Assembly (NCBI GenBank): GCA_902461025.1
Contig: CABPWC010000034.1
Coordinates: forward strand, 1 to 14,058
Reading direction: 5' to 3'
Origin: an uncultured Streptococcus sp.
GTDB taxonomy: Bacteria; Bacillota; Bacilli; Lactobacillales; Streptococcaceae
Length of the DNA stretch: 14,058 bases
Made by a program: the position numbers and the translations under genes. Positions 1-5,524 of this stretch are shown here, piece by piece; positions within the stretch are counted from its first letter, which is position 1, and every line of letters starts with the position of its first letter. The notes under the pieces are model-generated. The model was given only the letters and a program-made list of their open reading frames with translations. It did no database searches and was not told the DNA's origin.

Positions 1-454
1 TGAAGAGTTCCAAAACTTCATCCACTACTTCTGCTGGACGAGCTGATGGTTTGTCGATTTTGTTAACTACAACGATCGGAACAAGATCTTGCTCCAAGGC
101 TTTTTTCAAAACAAAACGGGTCTGAGGCATTGTTCCTTCGTAAGCATCTACGACCAAAACAACACCGTCAACCATTTTCATGATCCGCTCAACTTCTCCA
201 CCGAAGTCCGCGTGTCCTGGTGTATCCATGATGTTGATACGAGTTCCGTTGTAGGCAACTGCTGTATTTTTCGCAAGGATAGTGATTCCACGCTCTTTTT
301 CAATATCGTTTGAGTCCATAGCACGCTCAGCTAATTCTGTACGCGCGTCAAGTGTTTCAGATTGTTTTAATAATTCGTCAACGAGGGTTGTTTTACCGTG
401 GTCGACGTGGGCGATAATCGCGATATTACGGATATCTTCTCTTAATTTTGTCAT
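1..454 (-). CDS. typA: GTP-binding translational GTPase TypA/BipA, N-terminal part (cut by window start)
   Basis: This is the first 151 codons of a ribosome-associated translational GTPase of the EF-G/LepA superfamily, which in other bacteria supports growth under stress and large-subunit assembly. The visible part is the G domain: G1 P-loop AHVDHGKTT at residues 15-23, switch I/G2 with ERGITI at 54-59, G3 DTPGH at 77-81 and G4 NKID at 131-134. The AHVDHGKTT plus ERGITI combination and the start MTKLREDIRNIAII are typical of TypA rather than EF-Tu or LepA. Start: ATG at 454, preceded by the Shine-Dalgarno AGAGGAA. An extended -10 lies at 498-506. The remainder, including the beta-barrel, EF-G-like and C-terminal domains, lies to the left of the window. 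It is transcribed divergently from the pseudouridine synthase gene. Confidence 0.95.
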   Translation of the reverse strand, partial: MTKLREDIRNIAIIAHVDHGKTTLVDELLKQSETLDARTELAERAMDSNDIEKERGITILAKNTAVAYNGTRINIMDTPGHADFGGEVERIMKMVDGVVLVVDAYEGTMPQTRFVLKKALEQDLVPIVVVNKIDKPSARPAEVVDEVLELF

Positions 455-497
455 GATTTCCTCTGTTATATTCAAAAATTTATTTTCTAACTGAGCA

Positions 498-506
498 ATT
501 ATACCA
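498..506 (-). promoter_or_regulatory. Extended -10 promoter of typA
   Basis: On the minus strand TGGTATAAT is a perfect TGnTATAAT extended -10, about 44 nt before the typA ATG. No good -35 hexamer is visible 17 nt upstream, as is common for extended -10 promoters. Confidence 0.7.
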
Positions 507-578
507 CAATTTTAAGCAAATGACTTAACTCAAGTAAGTGTAAATGTTTTCAAAAGAAAATTCATGGCTTATCTTTTC

Positions 579-607
579 TTTTCAAAAATCCCGACTTGTG
601 ATAAGAT
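579..607 (+). promoter_or_regulatory. Putative promoter of the rsuA-family gene
   Basis: TTTTCA (579-584), 17 nt, then TAAGAT (602-607) preceded by TG in the extended -10 position. Only 8 nt separate the -10 from the ATG at 616, so transcription would start at or within about 2 nt of the start codon. Confidence 0.5.
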
Positions 608-615
608 AAGCTGGT

Positions 616-1341
616 ATGCGTTTAGATAATTTATTGGCCCAGGAAAAAATCAGTCGAAAAACCATGAAACAGGCTCTCCTGAAAAAGGAAATCATGGTAG
701 ATAGATTTCCTGCTACTTCCCTTTCACAGAATATCGATACAGGATTGCAAGAGGTGATTTTTCAGGATAGAAAAATCCAAGGATATGAGCACACCTATCT
801 CATGCTCCACAAACCAAGTGGTGTCGTGACAGCAAGTAAGGACAAGAAACTGCCAACAGTTATGGATTTACTCCCTCAATACCTCCAGTCGGATCAGCTC
901 TATGCAATCGGTCGACTAGATCGAGACACAACAGGACTTCTTCTCTTGACTGATAATGGCCCTCTTGGTTTTCAACTTCTCCATCCTCAATATCATGTAG
1001 ATAAAACTTATCAAGTTGAAGTCAATGGACCGCTCTTATCCGATCACATCCAACAATTCAAAGATGGGATTATCTTTTTAGATGGAACTAGCTGTAAACC
1101 TGCTCAACTTGAGATTCTATCTTCAAGTCCTAGTCTCAGCAGAGCCACTATCACCATCTCTGAAGGAAAATTTCATCAGGTTAAAAAAATGTTCCTCTCA
1201 GTCGGTGTCAAGGTCACTGCTCTCAAACGAGTTCAGTTTGGGGATTTCACATTAGATTCAGAGCTAGCAGAGGGGCAATACCGTCCCTTGAACCAAGAGG
1301 AATTGGAAATCATAAAAAACTACCTAGAGAAAAGTGGATAA
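616..1341 (+). CDS. rsuA: RsuA-family pseudouridine synthase (small-subunit rRNA)
   Basis: This 241-residue enzyme of the RsuA/RluB/E/F family isomerises a specific uridine in rRNA to pseudouridine. The usual target of this short class is U516 of 16S rRNA. Residues 1-46 form an S4-like RNA-binding domain (MRLDNLLAQ, then a basic helix). The catalytic domain follows, with the family motif GRLDRDTTGLLLLT at about 99-112, in which D102 is the expected catalytic aspartate. HKPSGVVTA (65-73) and the conserved EGKFHQVKKM near residue 192 agree with the family. The length is normal. No Shine-Dalgarno precedes the ATG at 616 and a -10-like hexamer ends 8 nt upstream, so a leaderless mRNA is possible. 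The gene stands alone between typA (divergent) and a structured repeat. The exact rRNA target is inferred from the family only. Confidence 0.92.
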   Translation: MRLDNLLAQEKISRKTMKQALLKKEIMVDRFPATSLSQNIDTGLQEVIFQDRKIQGYEHTYLMLHKPSGVVTASKDKKLPTVMDLLPQYLQSDQLYAIGRLDRDTTGLLLLTDNGPLGFQLLHPQYHVDKTYQVEVNGPLLSDHIQQFKDGIIFLDGTSCKPAQLEILSSSPSLSRATITISEGKFHQVKKMFLSVGVKVTALKRVQFGDFTLDSELAEGQYRPLNQEELEIIKNYLEKSG

Positions 1342-1344
1342 AAC

Positions 1345-1528
1345 AAAAAAGAGAGTGGGACAGAAATCGGTAATTCGTTAGAATTCGATTTCGTCGTCCC
1401 ACCTCCGCACAGTTGAGTAGGGCTGTAAAAGCTGATGAAATCAGCGTAGTAGAGCCCACTCAACCACTGCGTCTTGCTCGACAATCCATAGACAATTGAG
1501 AGGCTAGAATTTTTGTCCCAAACTCTTT
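1345..1528. repeat. Structured intergenic repeat with nested inverted repeats
   Basis: About 185 bp lie exactly between the stop codon of the rsuA-family gene and the stop codon of the convergent small membrane-protein gene. Hairpin 1 (1355-1402) pairs GTGGGAC with GTCCCAC, GAAATCG with CGATTTC, and AATTC with GAATT around a GTTA loop. Hairpin 2 (1412-1464) pairs GTTGAGT with ACTCAAC and GGGCT with AGCCC, and contains a further stem GCTGAT-GAA-ATCAGC (1431-1445). The outermost arms, 1348-1367 and 1509-1528, are inverted copies of AAAGAGagTGGGACAgAAAT with 3 mismatches in 20. The GTGGGAC arm can thus pair either locally or with the distal arm. From memory, similar elements recur between genes in mitis-group streptococci. 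The likely role is a bidirectional terminator or structured RNA, which is inference. Confidence 0.75.
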
Positions 1529-1778
1529 AATTAATTCTCGAAAGTTGTGAGATTAATACGATACAAAAAAGTGCAGAAATGACAAGCCCTAACACAAGCC
1601 CTAAAATAGAGAGAATTTTTTCTGTCTTATAGTCTAGTCCAGACTCTTTTTGATGCGAATGTGCCAAGACCAAACCAAAAATACCAAAAATAATACTTAA
1701 CACTGGAAATCCAAAGGCAGCTATGATAGATATGATACCTAAAACAAATGAAGTTTTTTTCTTTTCTTGTGTATCCAT
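1527..1778 (-). CDS. Small two-helix membrane protein, DUF4190-like (copy A)
   Basis: An 83-residue protein with a short charged N-terminus (MDTQEKKK), a hydrophobic segment at about residues 9-39 rich in Gly and Ile with the pattern GIISII...GIFGLVLA, a polar loop SHQKESGLDYKTEK (41-54), and a second hydrophobic segment (55-78). This is the layout of DUF4190-type small membrane proteins, whose function is unknown. I place the start at the ATG at 1778, because AAGGAG sits 9-10 nt before it. An in-frame ATG 27 nt further upstream would lie upstream of that ribosome site. The neighbour at 1974-2201 is a paralogue sharing the EKKK start, the hydrophobic pattern, the loop and even the ribosome-binding-site context. 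The stop codon abuts the structured repeat at 1345-1528. Confidence 0.8.
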   Translation of the reverse strand: MDTQEKKKTSFVLGIISIIAAFGFPVLSIIFGIFGLVLAHSHQKESGLDYKTEKILSILGLVLGLVISALFCIVLISQLSRIN

Positions 1779-1811
1779 ATTATAAAAACTCCTTAAATTT
1801 ATCACAGATTC

Positions 1812-1820
1812 ATTATACCA
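1812..1820 (-). promoter_or_regulatory. Extended -10 promoter of DUF4190-like gene A
   Basis: TGGTATAAT on the minus strand is a perfect TGnTATAAT, 33 nt before the ATG at 1778. There is no clear -35. Confidence 0.65.
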
Positions 1821-1930
1821 TATAAAGAGATTTTATCTATGGTGTAATCAATTTTGCTGTATGTAAACTTGCACCTGAGTCAAGAAGCATTAGAATGATT
1901 CATACCTATTTCGAGAAGATTGGATCAAAC

Positions 1931-1960
1931 AAAAAAAGCTTTAAAACTAAAGCTTTTTTT
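1931..1960 (-). terminator. Symmetric rho-independent terminator
   Basis: AAAAAAAGCTTTA, loop AAAC, TAAAGCTTTTTTT: a perfect inverted repeat with A and T runs on both sides, so it can act in either direction. It lies 14 nt after the stop of DUF4190-like gene B and probably ends that transcript, leaving gene A on its own promoter. No intact plus-strand gene lies directly before it. Confidence 0.75.
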
Positions 1961-1973
1961 GTTAGAACCCTGA

Positions 1974-2201
1974 TTAATGCATCATTAAGATAAGTCCTGC
2001 AATCCAGTTAAGTACAGAAATGACAATCCCTACGATATTGAGAATTTTTTCTGTTTTATACACTAGTCCAGATTGATTTTGATGTGAATTAGCCAAGACA
2101 AGGCCAATAATCCCCAAAATAAGTCCTACGATTGGAGATAGCAAACCAAGGACGATAGATAGAATACCTAAAACAAGTGAGGCTTTTTTCTTTTCTTGCA
2201 T
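1974..2201 (-). CDS. Small two-helix membrane protein, DUF4190-like (copy B)
   Basis: A 75-residue paralogue of the protein at 1527-1778. It has the N-terminus MQEKKKAS, a hydrophobic segment at 8-37 (LVLGILSIVLGLLSPIVGL, then GIIGLVLA), a polar loop SHQNQSGLVYKTEK (39-52), and a C-terminal hydrophobic segment (53-74). The loop NSHQNQSGLVYKTEK matches HSHQKESGLDYKTEK of copy A closely, which points to tandem duplication. ATG at 2201 is preceded by AAGGAGT, the same spacer-rich AT context as copy A. It has its own extended -10 promoter upstream and a terminator just after it. The function is unknown. A membrane role is inferred from hydrophobicity only. Confidence 0.8.
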   Translation of the reverse strand: MQEKKKASLVLGILSIVLGLLSPIVGLILGIIGLVLANSHQNQSGLVYKTEKILNIVGIVISVLNWIAGLILMMH

Positions 2202-2233
2202 AATAAAAAACTCCTTAAATTTAATACAAATTA

Positions 2234-2242
2234 ATTATATCA
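2234..2242 (-). promoter_or_regulatory. Extended -10 promoter of DUF4190-like gene B
   Basis: TGATATAAT on the minus strand is TGnTATAAT, 32 nt before the ATG at 2201. This is the same position relative to the gene as in copy A, so the promoter seems to have been duplicated with the gene. Confidence 0.65.
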
Positions 2243-2294
2243 TAAAAAGCTAGAACTGTATATTAAACATATGTGACAACTTTATTTCACATTA

Positions 2295-2675
2295 TTAGCT
2301 AGTCTTAACTTTTCCTGTCCAAGAATCCAATCCGTAAGAAAGGATATAAATTTCTGAGAAACCTTGTTTTTTCAAGAAAAGTGCTGCATTAGTAACCCGT
2401 TGTGCACGTTGGTTTTCATAGAGAAGGACAGGTTTATCCTTGCGAAGAGCTGCCAAACTTGTCTTCAATTGGTTTGAAGGAATATTACGAGCTCCGAGGA
2501 TATGTTTTCTGTGGAAGTCTGACGGATCACGCAAGTCAATCAACTGACCGGTACGAATCAAAGACTCAAACTCTGCATTGTCAACAATTTTGGCCGCACG
2601 GCGAATACGAAGATAGTTGTATCCCATCCAAGCCAACATTGCTATAATAAGTCCCCATAATACCCAAGTTACCAT
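2295..2675 (-). CDS. Membrane-anchored rhodanese-like protein lacking the catalytic cysteine
   Basis: A 126-residue protein with one N-terminal membrane helix (about 3-21, followed by the basic YLRIRRAAK) and a rhodanese-like domain facing the cytoplasm (about 30-122). Recognisable fold motifs are LIDLRDPSDFHRKHILGARNIP in the CH2-type A position (45-66) and the C-terminal LSYGLDSW (112-119). In active rhodaneses the loop after the VLLY strand begins with Cys (YCxxGxR). Here it reads YENQRAQR (86-93), with Glu87 at the cysteine position, so sulfurtransferase activity is not expected and a binding or scaffolding role is more likely. The ATG at 2675 is 5 nt after the stop of yqgQ, and its Shine-Dalgarno GGAG overlaps the end of yqgQ, so the two are cotranscribed. 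Confidence 0.88.
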   Translation of the reverse strand: MVTWVLWGLIIAMLAWMGYNYLRIRRAAKIVDNAEFESLIRTGQLIDLRDPSDFHRKHILGARNIPSNQLKTSLAALRKDKPVLLYENQRAQRVTNAALFLKKQGFSEIYILSYGLDSWTGKVKTS

Positions 2676-2680
2676 AATAC

Positions 2681-2896
2681 CTAATCTCCATTTTTTTCTA
2701 AATAATCTAATTCTAGTTTGTGCTCTCTACGCAGAACAGCCTCTGCTTCAAGATAATCCAGCTTATCCATCAAGCCAGCATCATAGATTCGTGATAGTTC
2801 AATCTTCATCAACTCAATGTCATAAAGACGTTTGCCCATATAGACAAGAATGCCAAACCGTTTGAGAAATTGTTGCACATCGTAGAGTGTTTTCAT
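2681..2896 (-). CDS. yqgQ: YqgQ-family small cytoplasmic protein
   Basis: A 71-residue protein (counted from the second ATG) that I recognise as the YqgQ/DUF910 family of Firmicutes: MKTLYDVQQFLKRFGILVYM, then GKRLYDIELMKIELSRIYDAG and a helical, charged C-terminus. The family is a small three-helix bundle. Its role is not firmly known, and some members sit beside rhomboid or glucokinase genes. I choose the start at 2896 over the ATG at 2905. A strong promoter (TTGAAA, 17 nt, TGCTAAAAT) has its -10 overlapping the first ATG, so transcription would begin at about 2896-2897 and the first ATG would not be in the mRNA. Neither start has a Shine-Dalgarno. It is the first gene of a unit with the rhodanese-like gene, 5 nt downstream. 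Confidence 0.85.
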   Translation of the reverse strand: MKTLYDVQQFLKRFGILVYMGKRLYDIELMKIELSRIYDAGLMDKLDYLEAEAVLRREHKLELDYLEKNGD

Positions 2897-2903
2897 AGTT
2901 TTC

Positions 2904-2932
2904 ATTTTAGCAAAAAATCAGAGCTTTTTCAA
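2904..2932 (-). promoter_or_regulatory. Strong promoter of yqgQ and the rhodanese-like gene
   Basis: On the minus strand: TTGAAA (2932-2927, 5 of 6 to the consensus), 17 nt spacer, TAAAAT (2909-2904) with a TG in the extended -10 position. Seven nt separate the -10 from the ATG at 2896, so the transcript would start at that codon. Confidence 0.7.
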
Positions 2933-2955
2933 GAGTTCCCAGGGAAGATTCCTTT

Positions 2956-3423
2956 TTACTGCTTACTAATTTTCTTAATACTCTGATAGAGAAGATACCC
3001 AACAATCATTCCAACAAAATTCTGCAACAAATTGTGAGGAATATCTGTCAGAGCTACACCCCAACCTTTCATCCAAGATGTCACACATGCATAACCGGCT
3101 ACCATGATAAAAGTTGCCAAAACTAATCCAAGCCACTTCCATTTTCCTTTAAAACCTGCAAAGTAACCCTGCAAACCATGGAAAAGCAAGCTGAAGAACA
3201 TCCAATGAGGATAGCCTGAGATCAGGTCAATAATGAAACCTCCTAGACCTCCCACAATAGCTCCTTCTCGTTTTCCATAATAAAAAGCAGTGAAAAAGAT
3301 ACCAGCATCTAAAAGAGTTAAGATTCCTGTTTGGGTTGGGATTTTGACAATATAACCTAAAACTACCGATAGGGCAGTCAGTATTGATAATAGGGCGATT
3401 TTACTTGTTTTGGTTTGCTTCAT
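2956..3423 (-). CDS. ECF transporter S component (probable vitamin B6 or HMP uptake)
   Basis: A 155-residue integral membrane protein with about six hydrophobic helices. It is the substrate-binding S component of an energy-coupling-factor transporter, which docks with a shared EcfA-A'-T module encoded elsewhere. Typical features are the N-terminal helix with small residues (SKIALLSILTALSVVLGYIV), a Gly-rich helix with GGLGGFIIDLISGYPHWMF (58-76), and a short basic C-terminus. The ATG at 3423 lies inside the 3' end of the kinase gene (23 nt overlap) and has GGAG 9 nt upstream, so translation is probably coupled. Fixed linkage to a pyridoxine/HMP kinase suggests that it imports the vitamer which the kinase then phosphorylates. 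The substrate is inferred from this context only; I see no riboswitch in front of the operon. Confidence 0.88.
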   Translation of the reverse strand: MKQTKTSKIALLSILTALSVVLGYIVKIPTQTGILTLLDAGIFFTAFYYGKREGAIVGGLGGFIIDLISGYPHWMFFSLLFHGLQGYFAGFKGKWKWLGLVLATFIMVAGYACVTSWMKGWGVALTDIPHNLLQNFVGMIVGYLLYQSIKKISKQ

Positions 3424-4174
3424 ATTGTCTTACTCCATATTGATCTGCTTGTGCGATAGCACGGTAAACAAAGGTTTTGGAACTCTCAACCGCAGGTAAT
3501 AGCCCCTCTCCCTTGACTAACTGACTGGCAATGCTTGAGGCAAAAGTACATCCTGCACCAGCATTTTGTCCTTCTAAGACTGGATTCTCAAAAATGGTAA
3601 AATTCACTCCATCATAAAAGACATCCACAGCCTTATCCTGACTAAGGCGATTCCCACCTTTAATAATGACTGCTGGTGCACCCAAGTCATGTAACTTCTG
3701 AGCTGCAGCCTTCATATCGTCCAAGGTTTCAATCTTTTGGCCTGCTAGCAATTCTGCCTCAGGTAGATTGGGTGTAATTACAGTCACATAAGGGAAAAAG
3801 CGAATCAACTCTTGACAGAGCTCGCTGACTGCAACGTCGTGCGTTTCCTTACAAACGAGAACTGGATCCAATACCACTGGAACTCCTGTGCGTTCCTTGA
3901 TAAAGTTAAGAGCTTTCTCAGCAACACCAACAGTCGGTAAGAGACCAATCTTAATCCCTCCAAAGTCTACGCTCTTGAGGCTATCCAACTGTTGTTGGAA
4001 AATAGTCTCATCTGTTGGGAAGACCTCAAAACCATTTTCCGTCAAAGCAGTTAAACAAGTCATAGCTACAAAACCATGCAAACCATTTAAAGTATAGGTC
4101 GCGAGGTCAGCAGCTAGTCCACCACCACTAAAAATATCATTTCCTGAAAGTGCTAAAATACGATTATTCTTCAT
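3401..4174 (-). CDS. pdxK: PdxK/ThiD-type kinase (pyridoxine or hydroxymethylpyrimidine kinase)
   Basis: A 257-residue ribokinase-superfamily enzyme of the ThiD/PdxK branch, phosphorylating pyridoxine, pyridoxal or HMP with ATP. Motifs are the N-terminal ALSGNDIFSGGGLAADLATY (8-27) that lines the substrate pocket, VVLDPVLV (100-107), ITPNLPEAELL (133-143), and the anion-hole motif GAGCTFASSIAS (206-217). Cys209 takes the place held by Asp in many ribokinases. Cys here is typical of ThiD and of the Bacillus subtilis-type PdxK, so the motif does not separate the two substrates. The absence of thi genes nearby favours vitamin B6 salvage slightly. The ATG at 4174 overlaps the end of truA by 11 nt and has GGAGA upstream. 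The ECF S-component gene overlaps its 3' end. Confidence 0.88.
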   Translation of the reverse strand: MKNNRILALSGNDIFSGGGLAADLATYTLNGLHGFVAMTCLTALTENGFEVFPTDETIFQQQLDSLKSVDFGGIKIGLLPTVGVAEKALNFIKERTGVPVVLDPVLVCKETHDVAVSELCQELIRFFPYVTVITPNLPEAELLAGQKIETLDDMKAAAQKLHDLGAPAVIIKGGNRLSQDKAVDVFYDGVNFTIFENPVLEGQNAGAGCTFASSIASQLVKGEGLLPAVESSKTFVYRAIAQADQYGVRQYEANQNK

Positions 4175-4913
4175 AACGAATCTCCTTCAAATACAAACCA
4201 TTGGGTGCTGCAGTTGGACCTGCCAACTGTCTGTCTTTTTTCTCCAAAATCAGGTCAATCTGCTCTATCGGCATTCTGTTATTACCAATTTTCAGCAAGG
4301 TCCCGACCATATTTCGAATCTGCTTATAGAGGAAGCCATTGCCAGAGAAAGTAAAGGTCAAAAATTGACCGGTCTCGTCAACCCTAAGACTGGCTCCCGT
4401 GATCGTTCTTACCTTGTCCTCCACACTTGTTCCGGCAGCAGTAAAACCGGTGAAATCATGGGTTCCTTCTAATTTCTTCACAGCCTTTTGCATGCGTTCC
4501 ACATCTAGTGGATAGGGATAGTGGGTGGCATAATGACGTCTCATAGGATTTTTAGGACGCCCTCTATCCACGATAAACTCGTAGGTCTTGCTATGCTTGG
4601 CATAACGGCAATGAAAATCATCAGCCACTACCTCAATCGAAATGACATCTATATCTTCAGGACTTTGAGTATCGAGAGCAAAGCGAAGCTTTTCCTCATC
4701 CATCTGATAGGGAAGATCAAAGTGGATAACCTGCCCTAGCGCATGAACACCACTATCCGTTCGCCCTGCACCATGGATGGTAATGGCCTGCCCTTTATTT
4801 AATTTGGTTAAAGTTTTTTCAATTTCCTCTTGGACACTACGCGCGTGTGGTTGCCGTTGAAAGCCAGCAAAGGCGTAGCCATCATAGGAAATGATTGCTT
4901 TATATCTAGTCAT
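4164..4913 (-). CDS. truA: tRNA pseudouridine(38-40) synthase TruA
   Basis: A 249-residue enzyme converting uridines 38-40 in the anticodon arm of many tRNAs to pseudouridine; it works as a dimer without a cofactor. The N-terminal MTRYKAIISYDGYAFAGFQRQ (strand and RNA-binding loop) and the catalytic motif GAGRTDSGVHALGQ (48-61) with Asp53 are diagnostic. FTFSGNGFLYKQIRNMVGTLL (187-207) is the second conserved block of the family. The length is normal. It is the first gene of an overlapped operon with pdxK and the ECF S component. There is no Shine-Dalgarno before the ATG at 4913, and a -10-like TAAAAT ends 6 nt before it, so a leaderless mRNA is possible. Otherwise it might depend on read-through from the GNAT gene, which ends 85 nt upstream. 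Confidence 0.96.
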   Translation of the reverse strand: MTRYKAIISYDGYAFAGFQRQPHARSVQEEIEKTLTKLNKGQAITIHGAGRTDSGVHALGQVIHFDLPYQMDEEKLRFALDTQSPEDIDVISIEVVADDFHCRYAKHSKTYEFIVDRGRPKNPMRRHYATHYPYPLDVERMQKAVKKLEGTHDFTGFTAAGTSVEDKVRTITGASLRVDETGQFLTFTFSGNGFLYKQIRNMVGTLLKIGNNRMPIEQIDLILEKKDRQLAGPTAAPNGLYLKEIRYEE

Positions 4914-4919
4914 GTATCT

Positions 4920-4948
4920 ATTTTATCAAGAAAATTTCTCTGCAACAA
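4920..4948 (-). promoter_or_regulatory. Possible promoter of the truA-pdxK-ECF operon
   Basis: On the minus strand TTGTTG (4948-4943), exactly 17 nt, then TAAAAT (4925-4920). Six nt remain before the truA ATG, so the predicted transcript starts at the A of the start codon. The -35 is weak (TTG only). Confidence 0.45.
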
Positions 4949-4998
4949 GTTTGAAAACCAAAAATTGTACGGGTGCAGTTTTAGATATCAACTAGTCC

Positions 4999-5454
4999 TT
5001 ACCTCGATTTTCTCATTATATATTTTCGTACAGGTGCTTCAACCATTTGAACGATTTCAAATCCTTCTTTTTGGTAAAGATTGTAAGCTGTTTGATTTGC
5101 CTCGTAGACATTTAGAGAAATAGTATCTATGTCTTCATTTTCAAAGACCAAACTAACAAATTTCCTTAAAGCCTGGCTACCTAACCCCTGCCCCTGTTTC
5201 TGGGGATTGATAAAAAATCTCCCGATATGAAGATTTTTATCTTCTAGTTTGATTTTCTGGATGACGCCTACAAACTCTTCTTCAGCAAAAATGGAAAAAA
5301 TTCCTTCCAGCTCTTGTAAGGATTGGATAATCAAGGGATAAGAAATTTTGGGTCCCATCCATTGATTCTGAAAACTTTCTTCCAAAGCATTAGACCAGCG
5401 ACAAATGAGTTGGGCATTTTCTATCTGAAGTCCTTTTTCAAAGTGAATTTTCAT
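4999..5454 (-). CDS. GNAT-family N-acetyltransferase
   Basis: A 151-residue protein with the GCN5-related acetyltransferase fold, transferring an acetyl group from acetyl-CoA to an unidentified amine. The acetyl-CoA-binding motif A is visible as IGRFFINPQKQGQGLGSQAL (77-96), with the QxxGxG pyrophosphate loop QKQGQGLG at 85-92. The C-terminal part, SLNVYEANQTAYNLYQKEGF (113-132), is the typical strand-helix ending in a Tyr-containing YxxxGF motif. I place the start at the ATG at 5454, preceded by TTAGGAG with 7 nt spacing. An upstream in-frame ATG at 5484 would add ten residues that read through this ribosome site. The substrate cannot be told from the sequence. It diverges from cclA and precedes truA. 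Confidence 0.9.
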   Translation of the reverse strand: MKIHFEKGLQIENAQLICRWSNALEESFQNQWMGPKISYPLIIQSLQELEGIFSIFAEEEFVGVIQKIKLEDKNLHIGRFFINPQKQGQGLGSQALRKFVSLVFENEDIDTISLNVYEANQTAYNLYQKEGFEIVQMVEAPVRKYIMRKSR

Positions 5455-5486
5455 ATTTGCTCCTAAAATTTCTCCTTTATCCAACT

Positions 5487-5515
5487 ATTATACTCTTTCT
5501 CTTATTTTTTCCGAA
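5487..5515 (-). promoter_or_regulatory. Promoter of the GNAT gene
   Basis: On the minus strand a perfect -10 TATAAT (5492-5487) lies 32 nt before the ATG, with a weak -35 TTCGGA (5515-5510) at 17 nt spacing. The -35 overlaps the possible competence box of the divergent cclA gene. Confidence 0.6.
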
Positions 5516-5517
5516 TT
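5510..5517 (+). promoter_or_regulatory. Possible degenerate competence (ComX/SigX) box of cclA
   Basis: TCCGAATT matches the streptococcal cin-box consensus TACGAATA at 6 of 8 positions, including the CGAAT core, and follows a T-rich stretch (5494-5510), as described for ComX promoters. It ends 7 nt before the cclA ATG. The assignment rests on gene function plus an imperfect match. Confidence 0.4.
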
Positions 5518-5524
5518 AATAAGT

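Noticed and set aside
1826..1930. Possible plus-strand gene remnant before the symmetric terminator, open for about 55 codons
   Set aside because: No Shine-Dalgarno, no recognisable family, it reads straight through the terminator hairpin, and this length is expected by chance.
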